Positions 45,228 through 53,529 of a stretch of DNA of 64,000 nucleotides are shown piece after piece. The position numbers and the translations under genes are program-made. Within the stretch, counting starts at the first letter, position 1, and every line of letters begins with the position of its first letter. The stretch comes from Pararobbsia alpina_A. GTDB lineage: Bacteria; Pseudomonadota; Gammaproteobacteria; Burkholderiales; Burkholderiaceae. The stretch covers positions 2,108,001 to 2,172,000 of the forward strand of contig NZ_OZ221288.1 in NCBI RefSeq assembly GCF_965118125.1, read 5' to 3'. The notes under the pieces were generated by a model. That model worked only from the letters and a program-made list of their open reading frames with translations, made no database searches and was not told where the DNA came from.

Positions 45228-45656
45228 CTACGCGCTTTGCCTTCCGGTCAGCGCTTTCCAGGCCGCAAGGGAGTCCATATAGTCTCTCCAGTGCGCAATC
45301 TTCCGGTTTTCAATCTTGATGATCGAGCAGAACCGATTGTTATAGTCCGCGCCCGTCGCAAGGATGGTTCCGTGGACCTCATATTCAATGACGCAGCCGT
45401 TTTCCGTTTTGTGGGTAATTAACCTGTCGGCAGCGTGAAGTGTGATGTTGTCGACATAGCCCCTGAACCCAGCCATAAGATCGGTTCGCCCTTCGATGAC
45501 GCGAGGCCATCCCAGGTCGTAGAGCACCTCATAGATGACGTCATCGGCGACGATGTCGAAGAAGTGCTCGCCATCGACGAGGTCGCCCAGCGCCCCTCGA
45601 ACCAGATTGAAGTACGGGTCGGCGGCCGCGTAGGCAGCGTAGTTCGGATTCGGCAT
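45228..45656 (-). CDS. NTF2-fold (SnoaL-like) protein under TetR control
   Basis: The protein has 142 residues; AAGGAG precedes the ATG. The core shows YFNLVRGALGDLVDGEHFFDIVADDVIYEV and KIENRKIAHWRDYMDSLAAW, close to ketosteroid-isomerase-related and LimA-like proteins. It is divergent from the TetR gene at 45783 and shares its operator region, so it is probably part of that small regulon with the hydrolase at 46462. Confidence 0.88.
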   Translation of the reverse strand: MPNPNYAAYAAADPYFNLVRGALGDLVDGEHFFDIVADDVIYEVLYDLGWPRVIEGRTDLMAGFRGYVDNITLHAADRLITHKTENGCVIEYEVHGTILATGADYNNRFCSIIKIENRKIAHWRDYMDSLAAWKALTGRQSA

Positions 45657-45747
45657 TCAGACTCCTTGAGCGCTTCAGTAGGTCGCTTGCACGGGGAGAG
45701 CTGAATATAAAGCGGAAGCTCGCATGAAGGAAGAAGACAGTCGGGCG

Positions 45748-45776
45748 TTGATTTGGAAATTTAAATTTCCTATAAT
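45748..45776 (+). promoter_or_regulatory. Promoter with embedded operator of the TetR gene
   Basis: TTGATT (45748-45753) and TATAAT (45771-45776) are 17 bp apart. The perfect palindrome GGAAATTTAAATTTCC (45755-45770) fills the spacer. Binding there would block polymerase directly. The predicted transcription start coincides with the ATG at 45783. Confidence 0.8.
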
Positions 45777-45782
45777 CCGCCC

Positions 45783-46403
45783 ATGGCTACGAAAAGCGCT
45801 CCTCTGAAAGTTTCGCCCGGCGTGGGCCGCCCGCGCGAGTTCGATATGGACAACGCGCTCGACGGCTTTGTTCGGGTGTTCCGTGAACGCGGTTTTCACG
45901 CGACGTCGATTGGCGACCTGTCGACTGAAACCGGATTGACGGCTGGCAGTCTCTACAAGGCGTTTGCCGACAAGCGCGGGATCTTCGTCGCGGCGCTCGA
46001 TCGCTACATCGCACAACGCGTGACGGGGCTCGATACGCAACTCGCGTCGAAGACGAGCGGGCGGGACAAGGTGCGGACAGTGCTGAGCTTCTATGCCGAT
46101 GTGTCGCATGGTGCCGAAGGCAAACGAGGATGCCTTGTGATTAGCAGCGCGCTCACGCTGAGCACCTTGGACGAGGATATAGCCGGCACCGTGAAGAAAT
46201 CGATGCAACGAGTCGAAACGTTGCTACGGACTCTGCTCAAACAAGCACAGACCGACGGCTCGGTTCGTGCCGAACTCAATGTCGAGACCACGGCTCGCTG
46301 TTTGTTTGCGATGGCTGAGGGTTTTCGCGTGATCGGAAAGCTCGGCCAGAGCCGAGCTGACATGGAATCGTCCGTCGACGAAGCCATGCGGTTGCTCGAT
46401 TGA
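45783..46403 (+). CDS. TetR-family regulator, probably translated from a leaderless mRNA
   Basis: The protein has 206 residues. The HTH follows GRPREFDMDNALDGFVRVFRERGF and SIGDLSTETGLTAGSLYKAFADK; the C-terminal domain is of the TetR_C type. The start at 45783 is required to include the conserved GRPREF segment, yet only 6 bp separate it from a consensus -10, leaving no room for a ribosome-binding site. Operators lie in its own promoter and before the hydrolase gene. Confidence 0.93.
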   Translation: MATKSAPLKVSPGVGRPREFDMDNALDGFVRVFRERGFHATSIGDLSTETGLTAGSLYKAFADKRGIFVAALDRYIAQRVTGLDTQLASKTSGRDKVRTVLSFYADVSHGAEGKRGCLVISSALTLSTLDEDIAGTVKKSMQRVETLLRTLLKQAQTDGSVRAELNVETTARCLFAMAEGFRVIGKLGQSRADMESSVDEAMRLLD

Positions 46404-46420
46404 TTTTTTTTGTCCAATTA

Positions 46421-46436
46421 GGAAATTGATATTTCC
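46421..46436. promoter_or_regulatory. Second TetR operator, before the hydrolase gene
   Basis: GGAAATTGATATTTCC has the same 6-bp arms and 4-bp centre as the palindrome at 45755-45770. It lies 25 bp upstream of the hydrolase start. Confidence 0.75.
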
Positions 46437-46461
46437 AATGTGATCTTTTGGAGCCACGCTT

Positions 46462-47400
46462 ATGCCTACGTTTACAACGCCGGAAAAGACTTCGACATCG
46501 ATGCGCTTTGATCTCGGCGCTTACTCACGTGAGGATGCAAACCTCAAGGGCTTCGAACATCGCTTCGCGACCGTCGACGGCATCCGGCTTCACTACGTCG
46601 AAGGCGGCCGTACGGACGGCGAATCTGTTGTGTTGCTCGCGGGCTATCCGCAAAGTGGCTACGCATGGCGCAAGGTGATGCCAGTTCTCGGCGAGCGCTA
46701 CCGGATCGTCGTGCCAGATCTTCCCGGGCAAGGCGACTCAGACCGGCCTTTGGACGGCTACGATACGCAGACCGTCGCGACCGTGGTCAGTCATCTGCTA
46801 GAGCAAATCAAGGTCGACCGGTTTCATCTCGTTGCGCACGATGTTGGCGCATGGGTCGCATTTCCGTTGGCTGCGCTGTTCTCCAATACCGTCAAAAGTC
46901 TCGCGTTGCTCGACGCCGGCATTCCGGGCGTTACGCTGCCCGACGCGCTGCCGGTCACGGTCGACAAAGCCTGGCGGACATGGCACTTCCCGTTTCATAT
47001 GGTTGCCGATCTGCCTGAAATGCTGATCGGCGGCAAGGAGCGCGCTTATCTCGACTGGTTCCTGCGGCGCAAGGCAGCCAATCCTGAAGCGTTTTCCGAA
47101 GCGGACATCGATGAGTACGAGCGCGTGTTCGTCAAGGACGGTGGACTGCGTGCGGGCCTCGCCTTCTATCGTGCCGCAGGGCGTTCAGCTCAACAGAATC
47201 GCGCCTTGATCGAACGCGCCAGGCTCGCGATGCCCGTGCTCGGCGTGAGTGCCGATCAGGGTTCGGTTGCCGATATGGCTAGCCCGCTGCGCGCGTTCGC
47301 CGACGACGTGACGGGGGCGACGATTGCACACAGCGGACATTTCATTCCCGAGGAACAGCCGCTTGCGCTTTCGCAGGCGCTGATGAAGTTCATCGGTTGA
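46462..47400 (+). CDS. Alpha/beta hydrolase, epoxide hydrolase/dehalogenase type
   Basis: The protein has 312 residues. The nucleophile is Asp in HLVAHDVGAWVAF, as in epoxide hydrolases and haloacetate dehalogenases, and the His lies in AHSGHFIPEEQP. The oxyanion loop is LLAGYPQSGYAW. Such enzymes open epoxides or remove halogens through an ester intermediate. A TetR operator precedes it, so its substrate or a related compound is probably the inducer. Confidence 0.9.
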   Translation: MPTFTTPEKTSTSMRFDLGAYSREDANLKGFEHRFATVDGIRLHYVEGGRTDGESVVLLAGYPQSGYAWRKVMPVLGERYRIVVPDLPGQGDSDRPLDGYDTQTVATVVSHLLEQIKVDRFHLVAHDVGAWVAFPLAALFSNTVKSLALLDAGIPGVTLPDALPVTVDKAWRTWHFPFHMVADLPEMLIGGKERAYLDWFLRRKAANPEAFSEADIDEYERVFVKDGGLRAGLAFYRAAGRSAQQNRALIERARLAMPVLGVSADQGSVADMASPLRAFADDVTGATIAHSGHFIPEEQPLALSQALMKFIG

Positions 47401-47505
47401 TCGATATACCGCGCAATGAGCGGGAGACGGCTGTGAATGAGCTCGCCACACGTATCGATGCAGCACCCGCGACGCTGCGCTCAAACGCAATTTGCCAACG
47501 GTAAA

Positions 47506-48117
47506 TCAACGCAGGGGCGAGTCGGCGGCCGGAATCCAGATCGTAGACGCAGCTTCATGAAAATGTTCGGGGCCGCCCTTTGGAGGCCATATTCCTTCCG
47601 CGTACGACTGCGCGCGAATCGCAATGCGTTCGTCGAGGCTGTTCCAAGGCCAGATGTGGGTGATGCGGGGCGCGCCGTCGAGCGCATACATATTGACTGT
47701 CAACGGAGAAAGTTTCGAGCGCTCGGGCATCGCCGCTTCCCACGCTTCTATGGTCGGTGTCAGTCCGCCTGGCTTTAGCCAGTAAGTGCGAAACTCATAG
47801 TACTTGCCAAAGGCTCCGGGTTCGACGGCGGGAAGGAACGGAAAGGCTGCGTAGCTCTCGCTCTCGAACGTGCAGTGGCTGCCGGCGGCCCCGAACGGAT
47901 CGGGATGGTGCAACTCGCGATATCGTTCCCGCGTCAATGCTTCTTCGTCCGAGAAGCCCCGCAGAATGCGCACGCTCCCGAGCCGTGCATTCTCCGAGGT
48001 CCAGACTCCAAGCTTCTGTCCGACTGTCGCCGGTTGATCGAGCCACGCCTCGAGATTTCCGAGAACCTCAGGCAACTTAAGAATATGCGACGACAGCGTC
48101 GTCAGTTCGTAAAACAT
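47506..48117 (-). CDS. NIPSNAP-family protein
   Basis: The protein has 203 residues. Two tandem NIPSNAP-type ferredoxin-like modules are seen: FYELTTLSSHILKLPEVLG at the start and YYEFRTYWLKPGGLTPTIEAWEAAM at about 105-130, the second ending MYALDGAPRITHIWPWNSLDER. The function of bacterial members is mostly unknown; some small dimeric barrels of this kind are monooxygenases or isomerases. It is divergent from the LysR gene at 48235. Confidence 0.9.
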   Translation of the reverse strand: MFYELTTLSSHILKLPEVLGNLEAWLDQPATVGQKLGVWTSENARLGSVRILRGFSDEEALTRERYRELHHPDPFGAAGSHCTFESESYAAFPFLPAVEPGAFGKYYEFRTYWLKPGGLTPTIEAWEAAMPERSKLSPLTVNMYALDGAPRITHIWPWNSLDERIAIRAQSYAEGIWPPKGGPEHFHEAASTIWIPAADSPLR

Positions 48118-48138
48118 GTCAAATCTCCCAAGTCTGAA

Positions 48139-48156
48139 GGCGTCGTCTCAGACGCC
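48139..48156. promoter_or_regulatory. Palindrome between NIPSNAP and LysR genes
   Basis: GGCGTC-GTCTCA-GACGCC has 6-bp arms and lies 22 bp before the NIPSNAP start in the divergent promoter. It is a candidate LysR site. Confidence 0.4.
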
Positions 48157-48234
48157 CTTTGACGAACGAGATTAGACTGATCGCGCACCGCGGGGAATTC
48201 CCGCTTTGCTCACAGAGTCTGTTTGGAAATCGCT

Positions 48235-49131
48235 ATGTTCGACTGGCAGGATTTACGCTATTTCTGCGTGCTTGCGCGCGTGGAGACACTTTCGGGTGCA
48301 GCGGCCGCGCTGGGAGTCGAGCATGCGACGATCGGCCGGCGGGTGGCATCGCTGGAGTCGGCGCTCGGGTTGAAACTCGTCTATCGCATGCCGCGTCGCG
48401 TTCGTCTCACTGACGATGGCAAAGCGGTCGCAGCACTGGCCGAATCCGTCGTCGATGGCGCGCAAGCGATCGAGGCCTATGCGTTGCGCGCCGCGTCCTC
48501 ATTGTCGGGAACGGTACGGATCAGTGTGCCGCCAACGCTCGGCAGTCATTGCATTGCACCGCACATGCGCGCATTCCGTGAGGCTAATCCGACTGTGAAG
48601 ATCGTGATGGACGGTTCAGCGGGAATTGCGCCTATGGAGCGAGGTGTTGCGGATGTTGCGATCCGGATGGTCAGGCCGCAGCAGGACAGCTTGGTCGCGC
48701 GGCGCATCGGCGCGATCCGGTTTGGACTTTATGCGCACCGTGACTACGCGACTCGACCACAGAAGGAATGGGAATTCATCGCTTACGACCTGTCGCTGGA
48801 TCACGTGACTCATCAGAGGTGGTTGCGTACCTATCTCGACGGTCGTCCGATCATATTTGAAACGGGCGACGTGATCGGCCAGCAAGCGGCGGCGCGCAAC
48901 GGCGTCGGCGTGGCGCTTCTGCCAACGATGATCGGAGATGGCGATACTGCGTTGGTCAGGCTCGATGAGCGGTCGGCGCCGCCAGAAACACCGCTTTGGC
49001 TTGTGACCTATCCTGACTTGCGCCGTACCCCGGCGATCAAGGCCGTGATGAATTTCGTGGCGGAGTGTGTCGACCTCGAGCCGCACTTCTCCGATCGGGG
49101 AAAACGGCAGACCTCCGTCGTCGAATCCTAA
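48235..49131 (+). CDS. LysR-family transcriptional regulator
   Basis: The protein has 298 residues from the ATG at 48235 (GGAAA upstream). The HTH reads TLSGAAAALGVEHATIGRRVASLE, and the effector domain spans about 88-290 with NGVGVALLPTMIGD. It belongs to the group of short LysR proteins with the FDWQDLRYF start. The divergent NIPSNAP gene is the likely target. Confidence 0.93.
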   Translation: MFDWQDLRYFCVLARVETLSGAAAALGVEHATIGRRVASLESALGLKLVYRMPRRVRLTDDGKAVAALAESVVDGAQAIEAYALRAASSLSGTVRISVPPTLGSHCIAPHMRAFREANPTVKIVMDGSAGIAPMERGVADVAIRMVRPQQDSLVARRIGAIRFGLYAHRDYATRPQKEWEFIAYDLSLDHVTHQRWLRTYLDGRPIIFETGDVIGQQAAARNGVGVALLPTMIGDGDTALVRLDERSAPPETPLWLVTYPDLRRTPAIKAVMNFVAECVDLEPHFSDRGKRQTSVVES

Positions 49132-49188
49132 GCGCGCCGCACAGCGGGATTCTGCCGCCGTCCTTATGGATCAACCGGTGCGCCATGC

Positions 49189-49380
49189 GTGCCGGTGATG
49201 CATCGTAGGCGTCGTGCATTAGCGAGATCCTCGCGCTTTGGTAGTGGAACCGCGTCCGCGCGCTGTCGTTCACTGGGGTACCCTTCCGACAGTGCGTTCA
49301 GCAACGCCTTCAGGCGAGTCGTAGGGCGTTCGCCTAAGGCCTTCGGAGCGCACGCGGTCAGGGACTTCGTGACTGAATGA
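49189..49380 (+). pseudogene. C-terminal remnant of an AraC-family regulator
   Basis: The last third of this frame (about 49268-49350) encodes SLGYPSDSAFSNAFRRVVG followed by RSPKAF, the second HTH of an AraC protein. In a 26-residue comparison it agrees at 17 positions with the AraC protein ending at 59169. Upstream, no frame gives the first HTH or the sensor domain, so most of the gene is gone. The fragment lies directly before the DUF1330 gene. Confidence 0.55.
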
Positions 49381-49399
49381 CTCATCCAATGGAGAAACA

Positions 49400-49693
49400 A
49401 TGCCGGCCTACGTACATGTCAACCTACGCGTGATCGACTCCGCCAAGCAAGCTGCGCTCGCGCCGCGCTTTCAGGCGGCACTCATCGAGGCAGGTGGAAA
49501 AATCCTGCACTTCGGTCCTGTCGCGCAGATTCTGGAGGGAGACGACACACCGCTGCCGTTGGCGGGCGTGTTCGAGTTTCCGACGCTTGCGCAAGCGCTC
49601 GCTTTCTACCATTCTGAACAGTACGCACCGATCAAGGCTGAGCGTCACGAAGCGCAGGAAGCGCGGATGTTCGTCGTCGAAACGGCCTCGTAA
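49400..49693 (+). CDS. DUF1330-family small protein
   Basis: The protein has 97 residues; ATGGAGAAACA precedes the ATG. The ferredoxin-like DUF1330 pattern is present: AYVHVNLRVIDSAKQAALAPRFQAALIEAGGKIL and VFEFPTLAQALAFYHSEQYAPIKAER. Members resemble ABM monooxygenases but lack proven activity. It follows the AraC remnant and precedes a GNAT gene by 18 bp. Confidence 0.88.
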   Translation: MPAYVHVNLRVIDSAKQAALAPRFQAALIEAGGKILHFGPVAQILEGDDTPLPLAGVFEFPTLAQALAFYHSEQYAPIKAERHEAQEARMFVVETAS

Positions 49694-49711
49694 TCAGGAG
49701 GGCTCGCAGCG

Positions 49712-50206
49712 ATGTCCGACGTTGAACGCTTGCTGCGGGCCTCCATGGTGCGTTTCGCGATCGAAGACCCCGCTAGTGAAGACGCGCAATGGTGCTTCCA
49801 GCAATACTTCGCGGAATTGAACGCAAGGTTTGACTCGGGATTCAATCCGTCACTGAGCTTGTCGGCGGATGCCAGCGAACTCTCCGCACCGGAAGGGGCG
49901 CTGATCATCGCGAGGCTTCACGCGAAACCCATCGGCTGTGTTGCACTGAAGTTTCACAACGCGTCTCCCGCTGAACTGAAGCGCATGTGGGTCGATCAGT
50001 CTGCTCGCGGCCTGGGTCTTGGCCGACGGCTCATCGAAGAAGCGGAAAAACACGCGCGACAGGCCGGCGTTCACGTGATTCGCCTCGAAACGAATCGGGC
50101 GCTATCGGAGGCGATCCGACTGTATCGGCAATCCGGATACATTGAAGTACCCGCTTTTAACGCCGAACCCTATGCCCATCACTGGTTTGAAAAGACACTG
50201 ACCTGA
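49712..50206 (+). CDS. GNAT-family N-acetyltransferase
   Basis: The protein has 164 residues. Acetyl-CoA-binding features are ELKRMWVDQSARGLGLGRRLIEEAE (loop ARGLGLG) and LETNRALSEAIRLYRQSGY. It belongs to the common small-molecule/protein acetyltransferase type. The 18-bp gap to the DUF1330 gene suggests co-transcription. Confidence 0.9.
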   Translation: MSDVERLLRASMVRFAIEDPASEDAQWCFQQYFAELNARFDSGFNPSLSLSADASELSAPEGALIIARLHAKPIGCVALKFHNASPAELKRMWVDQSARGLGLGRRLIEEAEKHARQAGVHVIRLETNRALSEAIRLYRQSGYIEVPAFNAEPYAHHWFEKTLT

Positions 50207-50263
50207 AGCCGAAGCCGGGTGAACGGCAATAGATAGGGCCGATACGAGTCCGCCCAAACCCCC

Positions 50264-50279
50264 TGAGACAAAAGTCTCA
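50264..50279. promoter_or_regulatory. Inverted repeat upstream of the AcoR-like gene
   Basis: TGAGAC-AAAA-GTCTCA is perfect, 132 bp before the regulator start. Position and symmetry suit an upstream activator site. Confidence 0.4.
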
Positions 50280-50410
50280 ATCCCGTCGATGGTGCACTGC
50301 AGTGTGATCTTGACGATTGCGCGTGATACAACGCATGCATCAACGAAGTGTCGGTGTGTCGCGCCAGGGCTGTTTTGAGTGCGTCATAACCGGTCCACGG
50401 GAGACTCGTC

Positions 50411-51553
50411 ATGCCGTACGTTCCACAGGCAAGGCATCTGGAGCGGGTGCGCAACGCCATCGAGGGCCGTGCGCCCCGGCCGGGCGGTGACGCATCGGAA
50501 CGTCTTGTGTCGTCGTACCGGCGTTCTCTCGAGGACTATCATCTCGACCCCGGCGCCACAGCCGGGCCCCGGATTCTCACCGGCACCGAATTGCGTGATG
50601 TGCGTCATCGTGAGGAATCCGTACTGCTGGCATCCGGCCAATGTCTGTCGCGTCTGCACGAGACGGTACGCGAAGCCGACTACTGCGTGATGCTGACGGA
50701 CGCCGCGGGCGTCACGATCGACTATCGGGTCGACCCTGATCGACGCCATGTGTTTCGACGCGCCGGTCTGTATATGGGTTCGTGCTGGTCGGAGCGCGAG
50801 GAGGGTACGTGCGGCGTGGCGTCGGTCCTGCTCGACCAGGAACCGATCACGGTTCACAAGACCGACCATTTTCGCGCGGCATTCACGGCGCTCACCTGCA
50901 GCGCGTCGCCGATATTCGGCCTGGCGGGTGAACTGATCGGGGTGCTGGATGCCTCTGCGGTGCGTTCGCCCGACGAGCGCGAGAGCCAGCGCATCGTCAA
51001 TCACATCGTGCGGCAGAGTGCGGTGCTCATCGAGGACAGCTATTTTCTTAACGCGACCACGCATCGATGGGTGCTGCTCGCGCACCGCAATCGCCATTAC
51101 GTCGAGGCGCAGCCCGAGATCCTGATCGCGTTCGACGAACGCGGTCGCGCAGTGGCCGCGAATCGTCGTGCAATGGAGTGCATACCCGGACTCGAGCGCA
51201 TGCCATGCGAGGTGTCGACTCTGTTCGACACGCGTGCCGAACGGCTTCTTGATGCTCGCCCGGGCCGGGATCTGATCGCGCTGCGGCTCGCGGGCAGCGG
51301 TGCGCCTCTTTTTGCGCGGGTCCGTCAGCCCAACTTGCGAACGGTTCGTCGCGCGCCCGCGCCTCAGCCTGCGGCCGTCAAGCCACAAGCTCCACTGCCT
51401 GAAGTCGATGCGATCGAGCGCGATCGCATTGTCGACGCGATGACCGAAGCGAAGTGGCACCCCGAAGAGGCGGCTCGACTTCTGGGTGTCTCGCGCGCGA
51501 CGCTCTATCGACGCATCGCCAAGCACAACATCGTGCCGCCGCACCGGCGCTGA
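50411..51553 (+). CDS. AcoR-like GAF/Fis-HTH regulator lacking the AAA+ domain
   Basis: The protein has 380 residues; GGGAG precedes the ATG. The N-terminus (about 1-215) matches AcoR-type activators: SYRRSLEDYHLDP, the GAF region MLTDAAGVTIDYR and GTCGVASVLLDQEPI. The C-terminal Fis-type HTH (about 340-378) reads AMTEAKWHPEEAARLLGVSRATLYRRI. The central sigma-54 ATPase domain (with GAFTGA) is absent, so it cannot activate sigma-54 promoters by the usual mechanism. It lies 151 bp before the flavoprotein gene, its likely target. Confidence 0.88.
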   Translation: MPYVPQARHLERVRNAIEGRAPRPGGDASERLVSSYRRSLEDYHLDPGATAGPRILTGTELRDVRHREESVLLASGQCLSRLHETVREADYCVMLTDAAGVTIDYRVDPDRRHVFRRAGLYMGSCWSEREEGTCGVASVLLDQEPITVHKTDHFRAAFTALTCSASPIFGLAGELIGVLDASAVRSPDERESQRIVNHIVRQSAVLIEDSYFLNATTHRWVLLAHRNRHYVEAQPEILIAFDERGRAVAANRRAMECIPGLERMPCEVSTLFDTRAERLLDARPGRDLIALRLAGSGAPLFARVRQPNLRTVRRAPAPQPAAVKPQAPLPEVDAIERDRIVDAMTEAKWHPEEAARLLGVSRATLYRRIAKHNIVPPHRR

Positions 51554-51579
51554 TTATCGACACGTTTGCAATGCGGTGC

Positions 51580-51636
51580 GCAGTTCGGTTTGCGAAATGC
51601 AGTTCGGTTTGCGATGTGCAGTTCGATTTCCCAGCG
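51580..51636. repeat. 19-bp direct repeats in the monooxygenase promoter region
   Basis: Copies start at 51580, 51599 and 51618. The first two share GCAGTTCGGTTTGCGA exactly, and the third keeps GCAGTTCG and then diverges. They lie 70-125 bp before the flavoprotein start and may bind the AcoR-like protein. Confidence 0.75.
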
Positions 51637-51704
51637 GGCACAGACCCGTGTTCAGTCGACTTATGACCTATCAACGCGTCATCCAAGTTCATGGAGGAGC
51701 AACC

Positions 51705-53507
51705 ATGCCTGAAGGTAATTCCCTCAATCTTGTCAGCGGCGTTCTCGAACGTTTGAACACCGCGCTTGCCAGTGGCGACATCCCCGGCATCGTCGAACAG
51801 TTTCAGCCGGACTGCTATTGGCGCGATCTGGTGAGCTTCACCTGGAACATCAAGACCATGGAGGGCCGTGACCAGATCACGTCGATGCTCGAATCGCAAC
51901 TCAAAGCCGTCGGGCCATCGAACTTCCGCCTGGCGCCGGGTGAGCCCGAAACTGAAGCAGATGGCATCGCGCAGGCCTGGATCACGTTCGAAACCCGAGT
52001 CGCGCGTGGCAACGGCTTTATCCGTTTGAAGAACGGGCGTATCTGGACACTGCTCACCGTGATGAGCGAGCTTAAAGGTCATGAGGAGCCGAAGAATCTC
52101 AGACGTCCGATGGGTGCCGAGCATGGTGCGCGCACGGACCGTACGAGCTGGAAGGAGCGTCGCGAGCAGGAAAGCGAATCGCTGGGTCTGAGCGAGCAAC
52201 CGTATTGCCTGATCGTTGGCGGCGGACAGGGTGGCATTGCGCTTGGGGCCAGGCTGCGGCAACTGAATGTTCCGACCGTCATCATCGACAAAAACGACAA
52301 GCCCGGTGACGCGTGGCGCAAACGTTATAAGACGCTGTGCCTGCACGACCCGGTCTGGTACGACCATCTGCCGTATTTGCCGTTTCCGGATAACTGGCCG
52401 GTGTTCTCGCCGAAGGACAAGATCGGCGACTGGCTCGAGATGTACACGAAGGTCATGGAGCTGAACTACTGGGGCTCCACGCTGTGCAAATCGGCTCGCT
52501 ATGACGAAGCGGCGGGTGAATGGATCGTTGAGGTTGAGCGCGGAGGAGAGACCATCACGCTGCGTCCCAAGCAGCTTGTGCTCGCCACCGGGATGTCCGG
52601 CAAGCCGAACATCCCCAAGTTCAAGGGCATGGACGTCTTTAAGGGCGAGCAACACCATTCGTCGCAGCATCCCGGACCCGATGCGTATCGCGGTAAAAAG
52701 GTCGTCGTGATCGGCGCGAACAACTCGTCGCATGACATCTGCGCGGCCCTGTGGGAAGCGGGCGTCGACGTGACGATGGTTCAACGTTCGTCCACCCATA
52801 TCGTGAAGTCGGACTCGCTGATGGATCTCGGGCTTGGCGATCTCTATTCCGAGCGCGCCGTCGCATCCGGCATGACGACGTGGAAGGCCGACATGATCTT
52901 TGCGTCGCTGCCGTACAAGATCCTTCACGAGTTCCAGATCCCGATTTACAACAAGATCCGGGAGCGCGATGCGGAGTTCTACAAGCGGCTCGAACGTGCG
53001 GGCTTCATGCTCGATTTCGGTGACGATGAATCCGGCCTGTTTATGAAGTATCTGCGGCGTGGCTCGGGTTACTACATCGATGTGGGTGCCTCGGATCTCG
53101 TGGCGGACGGCAAGATCAAGCTGAAGAGCAACGTCGATGTGGCGGAGCTCAAGGCGAATTCGGTCTTGCTCTCGGACGGCACCGAGTTGCCCGCGGATCT
53201 CGTTGTCTATGCAACCGGATACGGATCGATGAACGGCTGGGCGGCCGACCTGATCTCGCGCGAAGTGGCGGACAAGGTCGGCAAGGTCTGGGGACTGGGG
53301 TCAGCGACAACGAAAGACCCGGGGCCGTGGGAAGGCGAGCAACGCAATATGTGGAAGCCGACGCAGCAGGACGCGTTGTGGTTCCATGGCGGCAATCTAC
53401 ACCAGTCGCGGCACTACTCGCAGTACTTGTCTTTGCAGATCAAGGCGCGACAGGAGGGTATTCCGACGCCGGTGTACGGACTACAGGCGGTGCATCACGT
53501 AGCGTGA
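51705..53507 (+). CDS. NTF2-like domain fused to an FAD/NADPH monooxygenase (FMO/BVMO type)
   Basis: The protein has 600 residues; GGAGGAGC precedes the ATG at 51705. Residues about 10-125 are NTF2-like (LNTALASGDIPGIVEQFQPDCYWRDL). Residues about 165-590 are a class B flavoprotein: FAD motif IVGGGQGGIALGA (169-181), ATGMSGKPNIPKFKG, the NADPH motif VVIGANNSSHDI (334-345), and YATGYGSM. Enzymes of this group hydroxylate nucleophilic atoms or perform Baeyer-Villiger oxidation. The fusion is a known architecture in soil bacteria and fungi. A strong terminator follows. Confidence 0.92.
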   Translation: MPEGNSLNLVSGVLERLNTALASGDIPGIVEQFQPDCYWRDLVSFTWNIKTMEGRDQITSMLESQLKAVGPSNFRLAPGEPETEADGIAQAWITFETRVARGNGFIRLKNGRIWTLLTVMSELKGHEEPKNLRRPMGAEHGARTDRTSWKERREQESESLGLSEQPYCLIVGGGQGGIALGARLRQLNVPTVIIDKNDKPGDAWRKRYKTLCLHDPVWYDHLPYLPFPDNWPVFSPKDKIGDWLEMYTKVMELNYWGSTLCKSARYDEAAGEWIVEVERGGETITLRPKQLVLATGMSGKPNIPKFKGMDVFKGEQHHSSQHPGPDAYRGKKVVVIGANNSSHDICAALWEAGVDVTMVQRSSTHIVKSDSLMDLGLGDLYSERAVASGMTTWKADMIFASLPYKILHEFQIPIYNKIRERDAEFYKRLERAGFMLDFGDDESGLFMKYLRRGSGYYIDVGASDLVADGKIKLKSNVDVAELKANSVLLSDGTELPADLVVYATGYGSMNGWAADLISREVADKVGKVWGLGSATTKDPGPWEGEQRNMWKPTQQDALWFHGGNLHQSRHYSQYLSLQIKARQEGIPTPVYGLQAVHHVA

Positions 53508-53529
53508 GGCGCGAAGGCAAATAAGAAAA

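Noticed and set aside
50280..50410. Search for a sigma-54 promoter near the AcoR-like gene
   Set aside because: No GG-N10-GC element with the expected flanking TGGCAC/TTGC pattern is seen, and the regulator lacks the sigma-54 ATPase.
51378..52928. Minus-strand open frame antisense to the NTF2-monooxygenase fusion
   Set aside because: It runs across a gene boundary and opposes a clear flavoprotein with intact motifs.
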